Shown here one piece after another: positions 5,972 through 14,479 of a DNA stretch of 15,499 bases (within the stretch, counting starts at the first letter, position 1; each line of letters starts with the position of its first letter). The translations under genes were made by a program, and so were the position numbers. The DNA is taken from contig JAJZQA010000019.1 in NCBI GenBank assembly GCA_021810985.1, positions 1 through 15,499 on the forward strand, in the 5' to 3' direction. The DNA is from Deltaproteobacteria bacterium (GTDB lineage Bacteria; Desulfobacterota; Desulfuromonadia; Geobacterales; Geobacteraceae). The notes beneath the pieces were generated by a model. The model was not told where the DNA came from. It saw only the letters and a list, made by a program, of their open reading frames with translations, and searched no databases.

Positions 5972-7048
5972 CTAAAAACGGTGGCGCAGGGCGAGGTGGA
6001 AGACAACGTCCGGGGCGGTGGCGACCAGCACGTCTTCCGAAACGCCAAGGTCGAGGAAGGTCTTGTCGCCAAAGCCGATGGTTCCTCCCGAGACCAGCTG
6101 CACGGAACCGCTGTTTACCTGTCTCAAGCTGCTGCCGGTATAAAATGAGGTGTGTGCGTCGGCCTGAACCTTCAGGGCGAGCCAGTCCAGGGGGCTCCAG
6201 CCAAGACCGAGGGAGCCGAAGGCGGCCAGGTTGCGCTGCTGGTCTTTCAGCACGTCGCCGTCAGTCATGGCCATGCCGCCGCCGGCAGCATACACCGTCA
6301 GGTGGCCGAGCGGCAGTTGCCGGTCGTCGCTTGCGGTCAACCAGAGGGCAAAATCGGTGCTGCCGCTGCCGAAGAGGCGGTTGCTGTTGCCGGTGGGGAG
6401 TTTGATGCTGGCGTGCAGTGCAACGGCCAGGGGTGATTCCGCGTCGCCCCGGTGGAGTTGCCAAGCTCCCGAGAGGCGGATGTCGCCGATGCCGTTCGAA
6501 CCATCGTTAACCAGAACCTTTGTGGCGCCATTGTTGCCGTATTGGTAAAGCAACCGGTTGCGGGGATAAGATTTGCGGTCTCCCTGGGGCAGGCCGAAGG
6601 TGTCATGAAAATCTTCGATAAAGCCGTCGAGTACCCCGCCGCCTTCCGCCAGGTAGGGAATGTCGATCCCGATCTGGAGGCCTGGCGCGATACCGTAGCG
6701 GACCGCGAGGTTGAAGCGGTAGGTCTCACCATCGAGCATCACAGCTTCCGTTCCGGAAGAGTCCGTGGCAAAGCTGTTGGTAACGTCGCTGGTGAGGGTC
6801 CCCTCGAACTTTCCGGCCGGCACGACGCTGGCACTGCCGATGGCCGGGAGCCCGAAAATCCGGATCAAGGGGCTCTGGTTGGAGCTTTGGAAAGGGATGA
6901 TGTCCATTGCGTCCACCAGGGACGGACTGCCCGGGACTGTTCCGAAGAGAGCCGTCAGGAGGAGCGCAATGAAGACGATCGGTCGCTTGGCGATGGGGTG
7001 GCGAGACGTCCGGGCCGGTTCAGTGGTGCATCTGCGATCATTATTCAT
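5972..7048 (-). CDS. DUF3187-family exported, probable outer-membrane beta-barrel protein
   Basis: The protein has 358 residues from the ATG at 7048, chosen because AAAGGAG lies about 11 bp upstream and a signal peptide follows. The n-region is long and basic (to about residue 22), the hydrophobic core reads IVFIALLLTALFG, and cleavage is likely near LVDA. The mature part starts IIPFQSSNQSPLIRIFGLP, which I recognise as DUF3187-like. It has many short alternating strands (RYGIAPGLQIGIDIPYL, SIKLPTGNSN, LALKVQADAHTSF). It ends VVFHLALRHRF with a C-terminal phenylalanine, as outer-membrane barrels do. Function is unknown. The reading frame extends upstream to 7333, but that part has no signal sequence or start signal. 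A TAAAAT -10-like hexamer is visible about 25 bp upstream, with no convincing -35. Confidence 0.75.
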   Translation of the reverse strand: MNNDRRCTTEPARTSRHPIAKRPIVFIALLLTALFGTVPGSPSLVDAMDIIPFQSSNQSPLIRIFGLPAIGSASVVPAGKFEGTLTSDVTNSFATDSSGTEAVMLDGETYRFNLAVRYGIAPGLQIGIDIPYLAEGGGVLDGFIEDFHDTFGLPQGDRKSYPRNRLLYQYGNNGATKVLVNDGSNGIGDIRLSGAWQLHRGDAESPLAVALHASIKLPTGNSNRLFGSGSTDFALWLTASDDRQLPLGHLTVYAAGGGMAMTDGDVLKDQQRNLAAFGSLGLGWSPLDWLALKVQADAHTSFYTGSSLRQVNSGSVQLVSGGTIGFGDKTFLDLGVSEDVLVATAPDVVFHLALRHRF

Positions 7049-7255
7049 CGTACACTGGTCTCCTTTGCCGGATTTTATCAATTCCGAGCCGGTCTGGGAT
7101 AGGCGGTAGTGTTTCCATAAAACAAATGCCGGATAATTGCAAGACGATAGTTTGCCAGTAGACTGTTGATACATTCTGACAGGTATTCGAAGGAATTCCA
7201 GTTGCAGGGAAAAGCTTTGCAACCTAACTCCGAAACGCATTTGAAAGGGTTCGGA
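7049..7255. other. Divergent intergenic region
   Basis: These 207 bp separate the minus-strand DUF3187 gene from the plus-strand VanW gene and must hold both promoters. I see no convincing sigma-70 or sigma-54 pair. At 7176-7191 a stretch similar to the insertion target palindrome occurs (13 of 16 bases). Confidence 0.5.
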
Positions 7256-8005
7256 ATGCCCTATTTCTGTCTGATATTTTTTTTGTTTCTCACCAGCGCG
7301 TACGCTGCCGATACTGCACCGTCGTACGCACATCTGTGGGGTGGTTTTTCAACCTCTCTCGCCACCCGTTCGCCGGAACAGCGCGGCAATGCCGGCCGGG
7401 CTGCTCTGGATCTGGACGGCGCGATCATTTCCCCGGGAGCGCTGTTCAGTTTCAACGACCTGGTGGGCGCACGCGATACCCTGAAAGGCTATCGTCCGGC
7501 CCCGATGATCAATGACCGGGGAGACCTGAGCGATATCCCGGGAGGCGGCATCTGCCAGTTGGCCACCACCCTCTACAACGCGGCGCTCGAATCCGGTCTG
7601 GATATCGTTGAACGCCATCCCCATTCCCGCAGTGTGGGCTATGTGCCGCCGGGACGTGATGCAACCATCGTGACTTGGCGCAAGGACCTGAAGCTGCGCA
7701 ATCCCCACTCGCAGCCCGTGCTGTTACGGGTTGCCGCGGCGGGAAATCGGTTGACTGCCGGCTTCTGGTCGACCGTAGGCAAGTCTTTCCAAGTGAAGAT
7801 TATCACCGACTGCAGTGTTGTCGATCCGCAGGCGGTCGTTTCCCGCTCGGATGGGCAAGCGGGAGCCACTCTCCAGCCGGGAGGGAAAGGATATTCCGTC
7901 GTTACCCGGCGTCGGCTGATTCGGGGTGGGGTAACGACGGAGGAGGTCCTGTCGCGGGATTTCTATCCACCTCCCAGCAGGATCGTGGGGAGTGAGAAGC
8001 CATGA
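7256..8005 (+). CDS. VanW-family exported protein
   Basis: A 249-residue protein from the ATG at 7256, preceded by AAAGGG at about 6 bp. The alternative TTG at 7166 adds 30 uncharacteristic residues. The N-terminus (MPYFCLIFFLFLTSAYA) looks like a short signal peptide with an AYA cleavage site, though it lacks a basic n-region. The VanW domain occupies about residues 58-160: GALFSFNDLVG, GYRPAPMI, the signature IPGGGICQLATTLYNAAL (GGGICQ at 96-101), ERHPHSRSVGYVPPGRDAT. VanW was first seen in vancomycin-resistance clusters. Its biochemical role is not established, though a cell-wall connection is suspected. The carboxyl third has no obvious domain. Its stop overlaps the next start (ATGA), so translation of the pair is coupled. 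Confidence 0.9.
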   Translation: MPYFCLIFFLFLTSAYAADTAPSYAHLWGGFSTSLATRSPEQRGNAGRAALDLDGAIISPGALFSFNDLVGARDTLKGYRPAPMINDRGDLSDIPGGGICQLATTLYNAALESGLDIVERHPHSRSVGYVPPGRDATIVTWRKDLKLRNPHSQPVLLRVAAAGNRLTAGFWSTVGKSFQVKIITDCSVVDPQAVVSRSDGQAGATLQPGGKGYSVVTRRRLIRGGVTTEEVLSRDFYPPPSRIVGSEKP

Positions 8006-8643
8006 TGAAATTCAGACGATCGCTCCTCCTCCTCTGTTTCCTGACAACGGTCGGGATTTCCTGTGCCGCTGTCGAGAATATATCCGCCGCTGGAGATGCT
8101 TCCATGCTGTCCCTGGAGACACTTCACTCCTCGAGGCAAAAGCAGCAATCTCTTGCCCGCTATGCCAAGGACATATTTCTCCATCGGCTCGGCTTTGGGC
8201 CAGCCGTATCGCCCCCTTGCTGGACGACCGGTATCCAGAGCGCCTGCTTCGTAACTTTCTTTGCTCGCAAGAGGGTGATTGCCTGCTCCGGAGGTTTTCG
8301 TCCCCGGACAGCCGACCTCGGCAAAGAGGTTGAGGCAAACGTCCGGCAGGCGCTCCACCTGGACCCGCGGGCCGAAAAAATCGACCGGGCCGCGGCCGTT
8401 GAGGCGCGGATACTAATTACCTTTCCGGGCGAACTCCGTCCGGTTGCCTCACCTGCATTGATAGATCCCCTCCGGGAGGGGTTGTTCGTGGAAAACGACC
8501 GCAGCGGTGTTGCCATTGTGCCCGGCGAGGCGAAGACTTCTGCCTGGGCCTATCGCGAGGCTTTGAGACGGCTCGGAGAGAGTGATTCCTCCCGGGTTCG
8601 ACTCTATGTCTTTGATTCCTGGGTGATATCCGGGAAAGACTGA
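8002..8643 (+). CDS. Small exported protein, possibly AMMECR1-like
   Basis: A 213-residue protein with a clear signal peptide: MMKFRR, then a leucine-rich core, then SCAAVEN. C21 follows GIS, which is a poor lipobox, so periplasmic secretion is more likely than lipidation. The body (80-192) resembles AMMECR1-domain proteins: an FVTFF strand with VIACSGG where the family has LRGCIG, EVEANVRQALHLDPR, ILITFPGEL, LREGLFVENDRSGVAIVPGEAKTSAWAYREALRRLG. The match is by eye, degenerate at the signature, and could be wrong. Cysteines 73, 82 and 95 could form a disulfide in the periplasm. The 4-bp overlap with the VanW gene puts it in the same operon. I give it no function. Confidence 0.6.
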   Translation: MMKFRRSLLLLCFLTTVGISCAAVENISAAGDASMLSLETLHSSRQKQQSLARYAKDIFLHRLGFGPAVSPPCWTTGIQSACFVTFFARKRVIACSGGFRPRTADLGKEVEANVRQALHLDPRAEKIDRAAAVEARILITFPGELRPVASPALIDPLREGLFVENDRSGVAIVPGEAKTSAWAYREALRRLGESDSSRVRLYVFDSWVISGKD

Positions 8644-8696
8644 ATGGTAATTTTTTCGCACTACACCTCGGAATTTCTCCCGCTTTTTGTTGTGCC

Positions 8697-8716
8697 TTGA
8701 ACTTTGAACCTTGAAC
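8697..8716 (+). repeat. Three tandem heptamers TTGAACN
   Basis: TTGAAC occurs at 8697, 8704 and 8711, exactly 7 bp apart, in the 94-bp gap just upstream of the A2M ribosome binding site. It may be a short low-complexity repeat or a regulator site. No function is shown. Confidence 0.6.
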
Positions 8717-8737
8717 GTGTTTTCAGGAGGGTCAGCC

Positions 8738-11700
8738 GTGAAACAGGTGTTCAGCATTTTCCTTGTCCTGGCAGTAATGAGTGTGGTCCTCTTTTCACAG
8801 CCTGTTTTGGCTGCCGTTGGCACGGGCTATCTTGACGGGACCGTTCTGTCCGCCGAGACCAATCAGCCTCTACCAGGAGCTGCCCTGGAATTTAAGCGCA
8901 GTCATCTCCGGAAACCGCCTGCGCTATTTCATGCCGCGAGTAATGCCGAGGGGCGTTTCACCGTGGCAGTCCCGGCGGGTACCTATCAGTACCTGGTTCG
9001 TAAGTCCGGATTCGGGCTGCTGGAGGGGACAGCAGTCGTTACTGCCGGAAAAAAGGTTGAGCTTCCCCTGCCACTCAACCGGGAAGCGACGGTGTTCGGC
9101 AAAGTTGTTGCCGCCGATGGCAAGCCGCTTGCGGGGCTGGAGGTTTCATTCGGCAGGTACGCGCGTGGCCGTACCGATGCCGCGGGTCGTTTCACGGTAC
9201 CGGCCTTGAATGAGGGCTGGTATGAACTGCGTCTGGACCATCCTACCTGGGTTCCGGAGCGGCAGATCTCCTTTTCACTGGCAGCGGGAGAGCGAAAAGA
9301 TGCCGGTGAGGTCGTCGTCCGGAAGGCCGGTTCCCTGCTGGTGCGGCTGGTGGCGGGGAACCGCCCGGTGGCGGGTGCCGAGGTGTCACTTTCCGGCAGC
9401 ATTGCCTACCGCTATGGAAAGACCGACAAGAAAGGCATGGTCCGTTTCGCAAAGCTCCCGCCCGGCTCCTACTCCCTTGAGTCTTATGATGAAAGGCTTA
9501 CCCAGGCGAGCAGTAATGTCGATGTTTCTGAAGGGAAAAGCAGTTCGGTCCGGCTGCCGGCAGTTTTCCGGCCGCCGTCACTCTCCCTGGATGATCCGGG
9601 GCGAGTTATCCTGCCCGGAAGCGTGATTCCGGTATCTCTGCGGGGACTCTGGGTCCGGCAGGCAAAGGTTTCGGTGTATGCCGTTGATGAGGCGCGCCTC
9701 CTTGATGGTACCGTGGACCCGGCTACTCCTGCCGCCATCAAGATTGACGCACGAAAACCGCTCCGGGAGCAAACCGTCAATCTTGCTGGGCAGAGATTTA
9801 CCCACTATCGTCGTGCCACGCTGAAACTGAAGCCGCTACCGCCCGGTTTGTACCTGGTGGAAGCCAAGCACAAGGGTACCGTTGCCCGTTCCACGTTCCT
9901 GGTTACCCGGCTGGGTCTCGTGGCCAAGGCGTCGCCGGGCGGGACCCTGCTCTTTGCCGCCGATCTGGTGGACGGCCAGGCCCTTGACGGGGTTGAGATA
10001 GCCGCGGCGGCAGTATCTCCCGGGGCGTCGGCGCTTCCGGCACTGCTCGGCACGACCGGCGTTGACGGTCTCCTTGCCAGCCGGAACACGGCGGCGAGTG
10101 TCCGCTTCATCGGCCGCAAGAACGACAGCCTGGCCGTTTTTCAGGTTACTGCCATGAAGGCCGGGAAACAGGAGCTGAAGGGTTACCTCTATACCGAACG
10201 CCCCGCCTATCGGCCGGGTCAGACCGTCTACTTCAAGGGGGTGCTGCGCAAGATGGTCGGCGAGGGCTACGCCTTATCCGGCACGGAGAAGGTTCTGGTA
10301 ACGATTGCCGACAGTGGCGATCAGACTCTGCTGGAGAAGGAGTATCCGGTTTCACCGTCCGGTTCCTTCACGGGTGAATTCGTTCTTCCGGCTCAGCCGC
10401 CCCTTGGTGATTATACCGTTCGGGCGGCGGCCGGAAATGCAACTTTCCAGACCTCTTTCAAGGTGCTCGAATACCGCAAACCCGAATTCGAGGTTACGGT
10501 TGCGGCCGGGCGGAAATATTCCATCGGGGGCGATCCGGTGCCGGTTTCGCTGAAGGCCCGCTACTATTTCGGCGCGCCGGTGGTGGCTGGCAAGGTCAAG
10601 TACCGGATCTATTCGCGGCCCTTCTACCGTTTCGAAAGTGACCGTGATGATGACAGCGATGATCGGGACTACGATTTTGACGGTTATGCCGACTTTCTCG
10701 GTGAAGGGGAGGCCATAACCGATTCCGGCGGCATGGCCCTGGTTACGATCGACACCCGGCCGCTTGATGCGCCTCATGTGTATACGGTTGAATTCGATGT
10801 GGCTGATCTTGCCGGGAGAGAGGTGTCCTCAACGGCCTCCTTCACGGTTACTCCCTCTCTCATCGATCTTTCGGTGCGCCCGCTTTCCTACCTTTGCTCG
10901 CCGCAGAAGGTCACTGAGATCGAGGTGACAAGCTCGACCTGGGAAGGGAAACCCGTTTCCGCTCAAGTACATGTTACGGTTGAGGAGCAGGTTTATGACC
11001 GGACCAGCCGCAGCCATGTCTACCGCAAGCTTGCTGAGCGGGAGGTTGCCACCGACGCAAGCGGCCGGGCGGTGATCAGTCAGACTTTTCCCCGCCCCGG
11101 CTATTGGCGTGTATCAGCCGTCACCACCGACGAGCGGGGTTTGAAGGCCGCGGGTGATGGCTGGGTCTGGGTCTGGCGGGAAGGGTACGCCTGGGATACC
11201 TCCTATCGCGAGCTTGGCGTGGAGCTGGATAAAAAGAGCTATCAGCCTGGCGAAACGGCACGGGTTATCGTAAAGAGCCCCGTTGCAGGGGCCTCTCTCC
11301 TGGTAACGGTCGAAGGAAGGGAGATCTATTCCCAGCGGGTTATCCGCTCCGCCGGTTCCGTTGAGGTGGTTGAAATTCCCGTGAGCGAAGGCATGGCGCC
11401 CTATGTCTTCGTTTCCGCCGTGGAGATCGAAAAGGGACATTTTTATTCCCGGACCAGGACTCTGCGGGTCGATTCCCGGCCGGACCTGCTGGAACTCAAG
11501 GTTGCGAGCGACAAGGCTCTCTATGCGCCGGGCGACAAGGTCCGGCTCGCGGTCTCGGCGCGTGACGGGAAAGGCGCGCCGCGGGAGGCCGAGTTGTCCC
11601 TGGCCGTGGTGGATGAGGCGCTCTTTGCCGTTGCACCGGAGACCCGGCCGGACATCTACCGCTTTTTCCGGGGAACCCGCGAGCACCGGGTCCTGACACT

Positions 11701-13882
11701 CAACTCTTTCCCGCGCGTTTACCTGGGCGGTGCCGCGAAAGCCGGAAAGTCGCTGGCTGAAGACAACCTGGCGGGGATCAAGGTCCGCAAGGTCTTTAAG
11801 GATACCGCCTTCTGGCTCCCGATACTTGCCACCGGGGCGGACGGCCGGGCGGAGGCGGAATTCGAGCTGCCTGATAATCTAACCACCTGGCGGGCCACGG
11901 CGGTCGGCTTCAACGACCGGAGCGAATTCGGGACCGGACGCCACAGCTTTATTGCCCGTCTGGACGTCATGGCCCGCTTGCAGCCGCCCCGTTTCCTGAC
12001 GGTGGGGGACCGGATGAATATTCCCGGCATCATCACCAACATGACCGACAGCCAGCGGAGCGTCAGCGGCATCTTCGAGACCAAGGGACTTTCGCTGCTG
12101 GGCGAAAACCGCTTTGCCGGGACAGTAAGCCCGGCGGGAACACTGCGGCGGGATATGTCCGTCATGGCGGAAACATCGGGTGAGGCGCTGCTCCGGCTGC
12201 GGGCCCTGGCGGGTGATCGCGGTGACGCCATGGAGTTGACGATTCCGGTCATCACGCGGGGCATGAAACGGGTGTCTCAAGGGAACATCGTGCTGCGCGG
12301 CAGCGAGGGGGAAACTGTTGTCACCTTGCCTGAATCGGCCATGGGTGAGGGGGCGGTCCTTGATCTTTCCGTGGCCCCGACCCTTACGGCCAGTCTCAAT
12401 GAGAGTCTACAGGAATTGATCGACTTCCCGTACGGCTGCGTGGAACAGACCATGTCGCGCTTTCTGCCGGCCGTTCAGGTGAAAAAACTGCTCGGTTCGA
12501 CACGGTTTTTGTTGTCGGCGGAGGTCGCGGAAAAGCTCGAACAGGTTCTCGACGAAGGATTGCGGCGGCTTTACGATTTCCAGCATGAAGATGGCGGCTG
12601 GGGCTGGTGGAAGGAGGATGCCACTGATCCCTACCTGACCGCCCATGTCCTGTACGGTCTCGCCTTGGCGCGCAAGGCAGGAGTCCCGGTTCGCAATGAA
12701 AGCTACGACCGTGGTCTGCAGTTCCTGGCGGACCGGATTGAAAAGGGATCGCTCGACGAGTTGCCGGCTCTTTACCGGGCCTTCAACCTTGCCGGCCGGA
12801 ACAGCGTTGTCGTGGAGAAACGGATCGAGACCGGCTGGCACCAGCTGCGGCCATCCCAGCGGGTGCAGTATCTGGAGGCGTTGCTGAACAGGTCGGAAAA
12901 AGACCGGGCCGCGGCGCTCCTCACTGAACTGAAAAAAGGCCTGAGGAAAGAAGGCTCCGCTGCCTGGCTGCAGGACGAAGATGCCTATTCCTGGTGGTAC
13001 TCGTGGCGCTGGTCAGGTTCGGCGGTGGAAACCACGGCTCTGCTCCTGGAAAGCCAGTTGGCGCTTGACCCGCACGATCCCCTGGTTTCAGCCCTTGCCG
13101 AATTTCTGGTGCGGAAACGTTCCGGGCGCTGGTGGAACACGACCCGGGGGACAGCGACCGTGGTCACGGCACTTGCCGGCTATGCGGTTGCAACCGGCGA
13201 GCTTGATGCCTCCTATACCGCCCGGCTTTCCCTGAATGGCAGGGCGCTGGAGCGCTATGTGGTGGAAAATGGCCGTTTGATCCAGGGGAAATCAGCTCTT
13301 TCCATCCCGATGACGGCACTGCAGCGGGGCGAGAACCGGCTGCGGCTTGAGCGGGAGGGGAGCGAAGGAGTCCTCTATCTTTCCGCGCGACTGGGATACT
13401 TCGTTCCACCGGAAGCTGCTGGCCAGGCCCAGGGGCTGGCCATCGAACGCAGGATCTACCGTCTCGCTCCGCGCCAGAACCGCGGGGCATGGCGCATGGA
13501 GTATCAGCCGCTCCAACCGGGAGAAAAACTTGCCCCGGACGATGACGTGGAGGTGCGTCTGACCGTGGACAACAAGGAGGATATGAACTTCGTCATCATC
13601 GAGGACCGGCTGCCGGCCGGTTTCGAGGTCCGTGAAACCCGCACTGATACGCGTTTTGCCTCCTACTCTTCCTACTGGGACTGGTACACTCACCAGGAGC
13701 GGCATGACGAGAGAATGGCCTTTTTCCTCGACGTCCTTCCCGCCGGCAGACATGAATTCCGCTATGTGATCTACCCAGAATTGACCGGCAACGTTCTAGC
13801 CCTTCCGGCCGCGGTTTGGCCCATGTATGTGCCTGCTCTTCGAGCGGAGAGCGGCCTCTGGCAGGTTGGGGTGGGGCAGTGA
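8738..13882 (+). CDS. Bacterial alpha-2-macroglobulin with thioester domain and N-terminal carboxypeptidase-regulatory-like repeats
   Basis: A 1714-residue exported protein. The start is the GTG at 8738, 7 bp after AGGAGG; the TTG at 8711 lacks a ribosome binding site. Signal peptide residues 1 to about 25 end QPVLA-AVG with no lipobox cysteine, so the protein is probably soluble in the periplasm. Three carboxypeptidase-regulatory-like beta-sandwiches follow (about 27-110, 118-195, 197-275), then macroglobulin domains including YRPGQTVYFKG (near 492). An aspartate-rich loop occupies 635-652. AVVDEALFAV lies near 955, a short bait-like stretch at 993-1018 precedes VRKVFKDTAFWLP, and ELPDNLTTWRA is near 1043. 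The thioester motif is C1234-V-E-Q1237 in PYGCVEQTMSRF, in an alpha-toroid domain with GGWGWW. Bacterial A2Ms are thought to trap invading proteases by covalent linkage. The usual partner gene for penicillin-binding protein 1C is not adjacent; the upstream neighbours are the VanW and small exported proteins. Confidence 0.93.
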   Translation: MKQVFSIFLVLAVMSVVLFSQPVLAAVGTGYLDGTVLSAETNQPLPGAALEFKRSHLRKPPALFHAASNAEGRFTVAVPAGTYQYLVRKSGFGLLEGTAVVTAGKKVELPLPLNREATVFGKVVAADGKPLAGLEVSFGRYARGRTDAAGRFTVPALNEGWYELRLDHPTWVPERQISFSLAAGERKDAGEVVVRKAGSLLVRLVAGNRPVAGAEVSLSGSIAYRYGKTDKKGMVRFAKLPPGSYSLESYDERLTQASSNVDVSEGKSSSVRLPAVFRPPSLSLDDPGRVILPGSVIPVSLRGLWVRQAKVSVYAVDEARLLDGTVDPATPAAIKIDARKPLREQTVNLAGQRFTHYRRATLKLKPLPPGLYLVEAKHKGTVARSTFLVTRLGLVAKASPGGTLLFAADLVDGQALDGVEIAAAAVSPGASALPALLGTTGVDGLLASRNTAASVRFIGRKNDSLAVFQVTAMKAGKQELKGYLYTERPAYRPGQTVYFKGVLRKMVGEGYALSGTEKVLVTIADSGDQTLLEKEYPVSPSGSFTGEFVLPAQPPLGDYTVRAAAGNATFQTSFKVLEYRKPEFEVTVAAGRKYSIGGDPVPVSLKARYYFGAPVVAGKVKYRIYSRPFYRFESDRDDDSDDRDYDFDGYADFLGEGEAITDSGGMALVTIDTRPLDAPHVYTVEFDVADLAGREVSSTASFTVTPSLIDLSVRPLSYLCSPQKVTEIEVTSSTWEGKPVSAQVHVTVEEQVYDRTSRSHVYRKLAEREVATDASGRAVISQTFPRPGYWRVSAVTTDERGLKAAGDGWVWVWREGYAWDTSYRELGVELDKKSYQPGETARVIVKSPVAGASLLVTVEGREIYSQRVIRSAGSVEVVEIPVSEGMAPYVFVSAVEIEKGHFYSRTRTLRVDSRPDLLELKVASDKALYAPGDKVRLAVSARDGKGAPREAELSLAVVDEALFAVAPETRPDIYRFFRGTREHRVLTLNSFPRVYLGGAAKAGKSLAEDNLAGIKVRKVFKDTAFWLPILATGADGRAEAEFELPDNLTTWRATAVGFNDRSEFGTGRHSFIARLDVMARLQPPRFLTVGDRMNIPGIITNMTDSQRSVSGIFETKGLSLLGENRFAGTVSPAGTLRRDMSVMAETSGEALLRLRALAGDRGDAMELTIPVITRGMKRVSQGNIVLRGSEGETVVTLPESAMGEGAVLDLSVAPTLTASLNESLQELIDFPYGCVEQTMSRFLPAVQVKKLLGSTRFLLSAEVAEKLEQVLDEGLRRLYDFQHEDGGWGWWKEDATDPYLTAHVLYGLALARKAGVPVRNESYDRGLQFLADRIEKGSLDELPALYRAFNLAGRNSVVVEKRIETGWHQLRPSQRVQYLEALLNRSEKDRAAALLTELKKGLRKEGSAAWLQDEDAYSWWYSWRWSGSAVETTALLLESQLALDPHDPLVSALAEFLVRKRSGRWWNTTRGTATVVTALAGYAVATGELDASYTARLSLNGRALERYVVENGRLIQGKSALSIPMTALQRGENRLRLEREGSEGVLYLSARLGYFVPPEAAGQAQGLAIERRIYRLAPRQNRGAWRMEYQPLQPGEKLAPDDDVEVRLTVDNKEDMNFVIIEDRLPAGFEVRETRTDTRFASYSSYWDWYTHQERHDERMAFFLDVLPAGRHEFRYVIYPELTGNVLALPAAVWPMYVPALRAESGLWQVGVGQ

Positions 13883-13974
13883 GTCGTAGCAAGAAGGCGC
13901 CGGTTGGTGTATTGTGCCCTTTTACGTCTTGAATAACATGAAGAAACAGAGCTATAAAAAAGGGGTGCGGGATA

Positions 13975-14475
13975 ATGAAGGCACTACTCAATCGCAGAAG
14001 CATTCGCAGGTATACGGATCAGCCGGTGCCCCAGCAGATCCTGATCGAGTTGCTGGAAGTTGCCATGTGTGCGCCGTCGGCGGGAAACGAACAGCCCTGG
14101 CAGTTCGTGATCATCGATCAGCGGAGCGTGCTGGACGAAATTCCTAAATTTCATCCCTACGCCGCCATGGTTGGGGAGGCGCCGGTGGCAATACTGGTTT
14201 GCGGCGATCTTGATCGGGACCTGCACCGGGGCTATTGGGTTCAGGACTGTGCCGCCGCCACGGAAAATATCCTGATTGCGGTGCAGGACAAAGGACTTGG
14301 TGCCGTCTGGGTGGGAATCTATCCCCGAGAGGAGCGGGTTCGGGCGCTGCGGACCTTGTTGCACATTCCAGAGAATGTTGTGCCTTTTGCTCTCATTCCG
14401 CTCGGCTACCCGGCCGAAGAAAAGCCGCCGGCGAATCGTTTCGATGCCGGACGCATTCATTACAACGGTTGGTAG
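13975..14475 (+). CDS. Nitroreductase-family FMN oxidoreductase
   Basis: A 166-residue flavoprotein of the nitroreductase family. It begins MKALLNRRSIRRYTDQPV, where R7, R8 and S9 bind FMN phosphate by family analogy. APSAGNEQPWQFV (33-45) and GLGAVWVGIYPREERVRALRTLL are further family hallmarks. It is slightly short but complete, cytoplasmic and probably a homodimer using NAD(P)H. The substrate is unknown. AAGGGG lies about 11 bp before the ATG, a long spacing. TTGAAT and TATAAA 18 bp apart (13929-13958) look promoter-like, but would start transcription downstream of that ribosome binding site, so I do not call them. xerC begins 4 bp after its stop. Confidence 0.9.
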   Translation: MKALLNRRSIRRYTDQPVPQQILIELLEVAMCAPSAGNEQPWQFVIIDQRSVLDEIPKFHPYAAMVGEAPVAILVCGDLDRDLHRGYWVQDCAAATENILIAVQDKGLGAVWVGIYPREERVRALRTLLHIPENVVPFALIPLGYPAEEKPPANRFDAGRIHYNGW

Positions 14476-14479
14476 CTCA

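Noticed and set aside
7049..7333. Upstream extension of the DUF3187 frame
   Set aside because: It would bury the signal peptide nearly 100 residues in and overlap the VanW start; the ATG at 7048 has a ribosome binding site.
13929..13958. TTGAAT-18-TATAAA promoter before the nitroreductase gene
   Set aside because: The predicted start would fall downstream of the AAGGGG ribosome binding site, so it would not give a normal message.
14276..14479. Upstream extension of xerC
   Set aside because: It lies inside the nitroreductase gene, and XerC proteins normally begin close to the MKKEIDGFCRYL motif.
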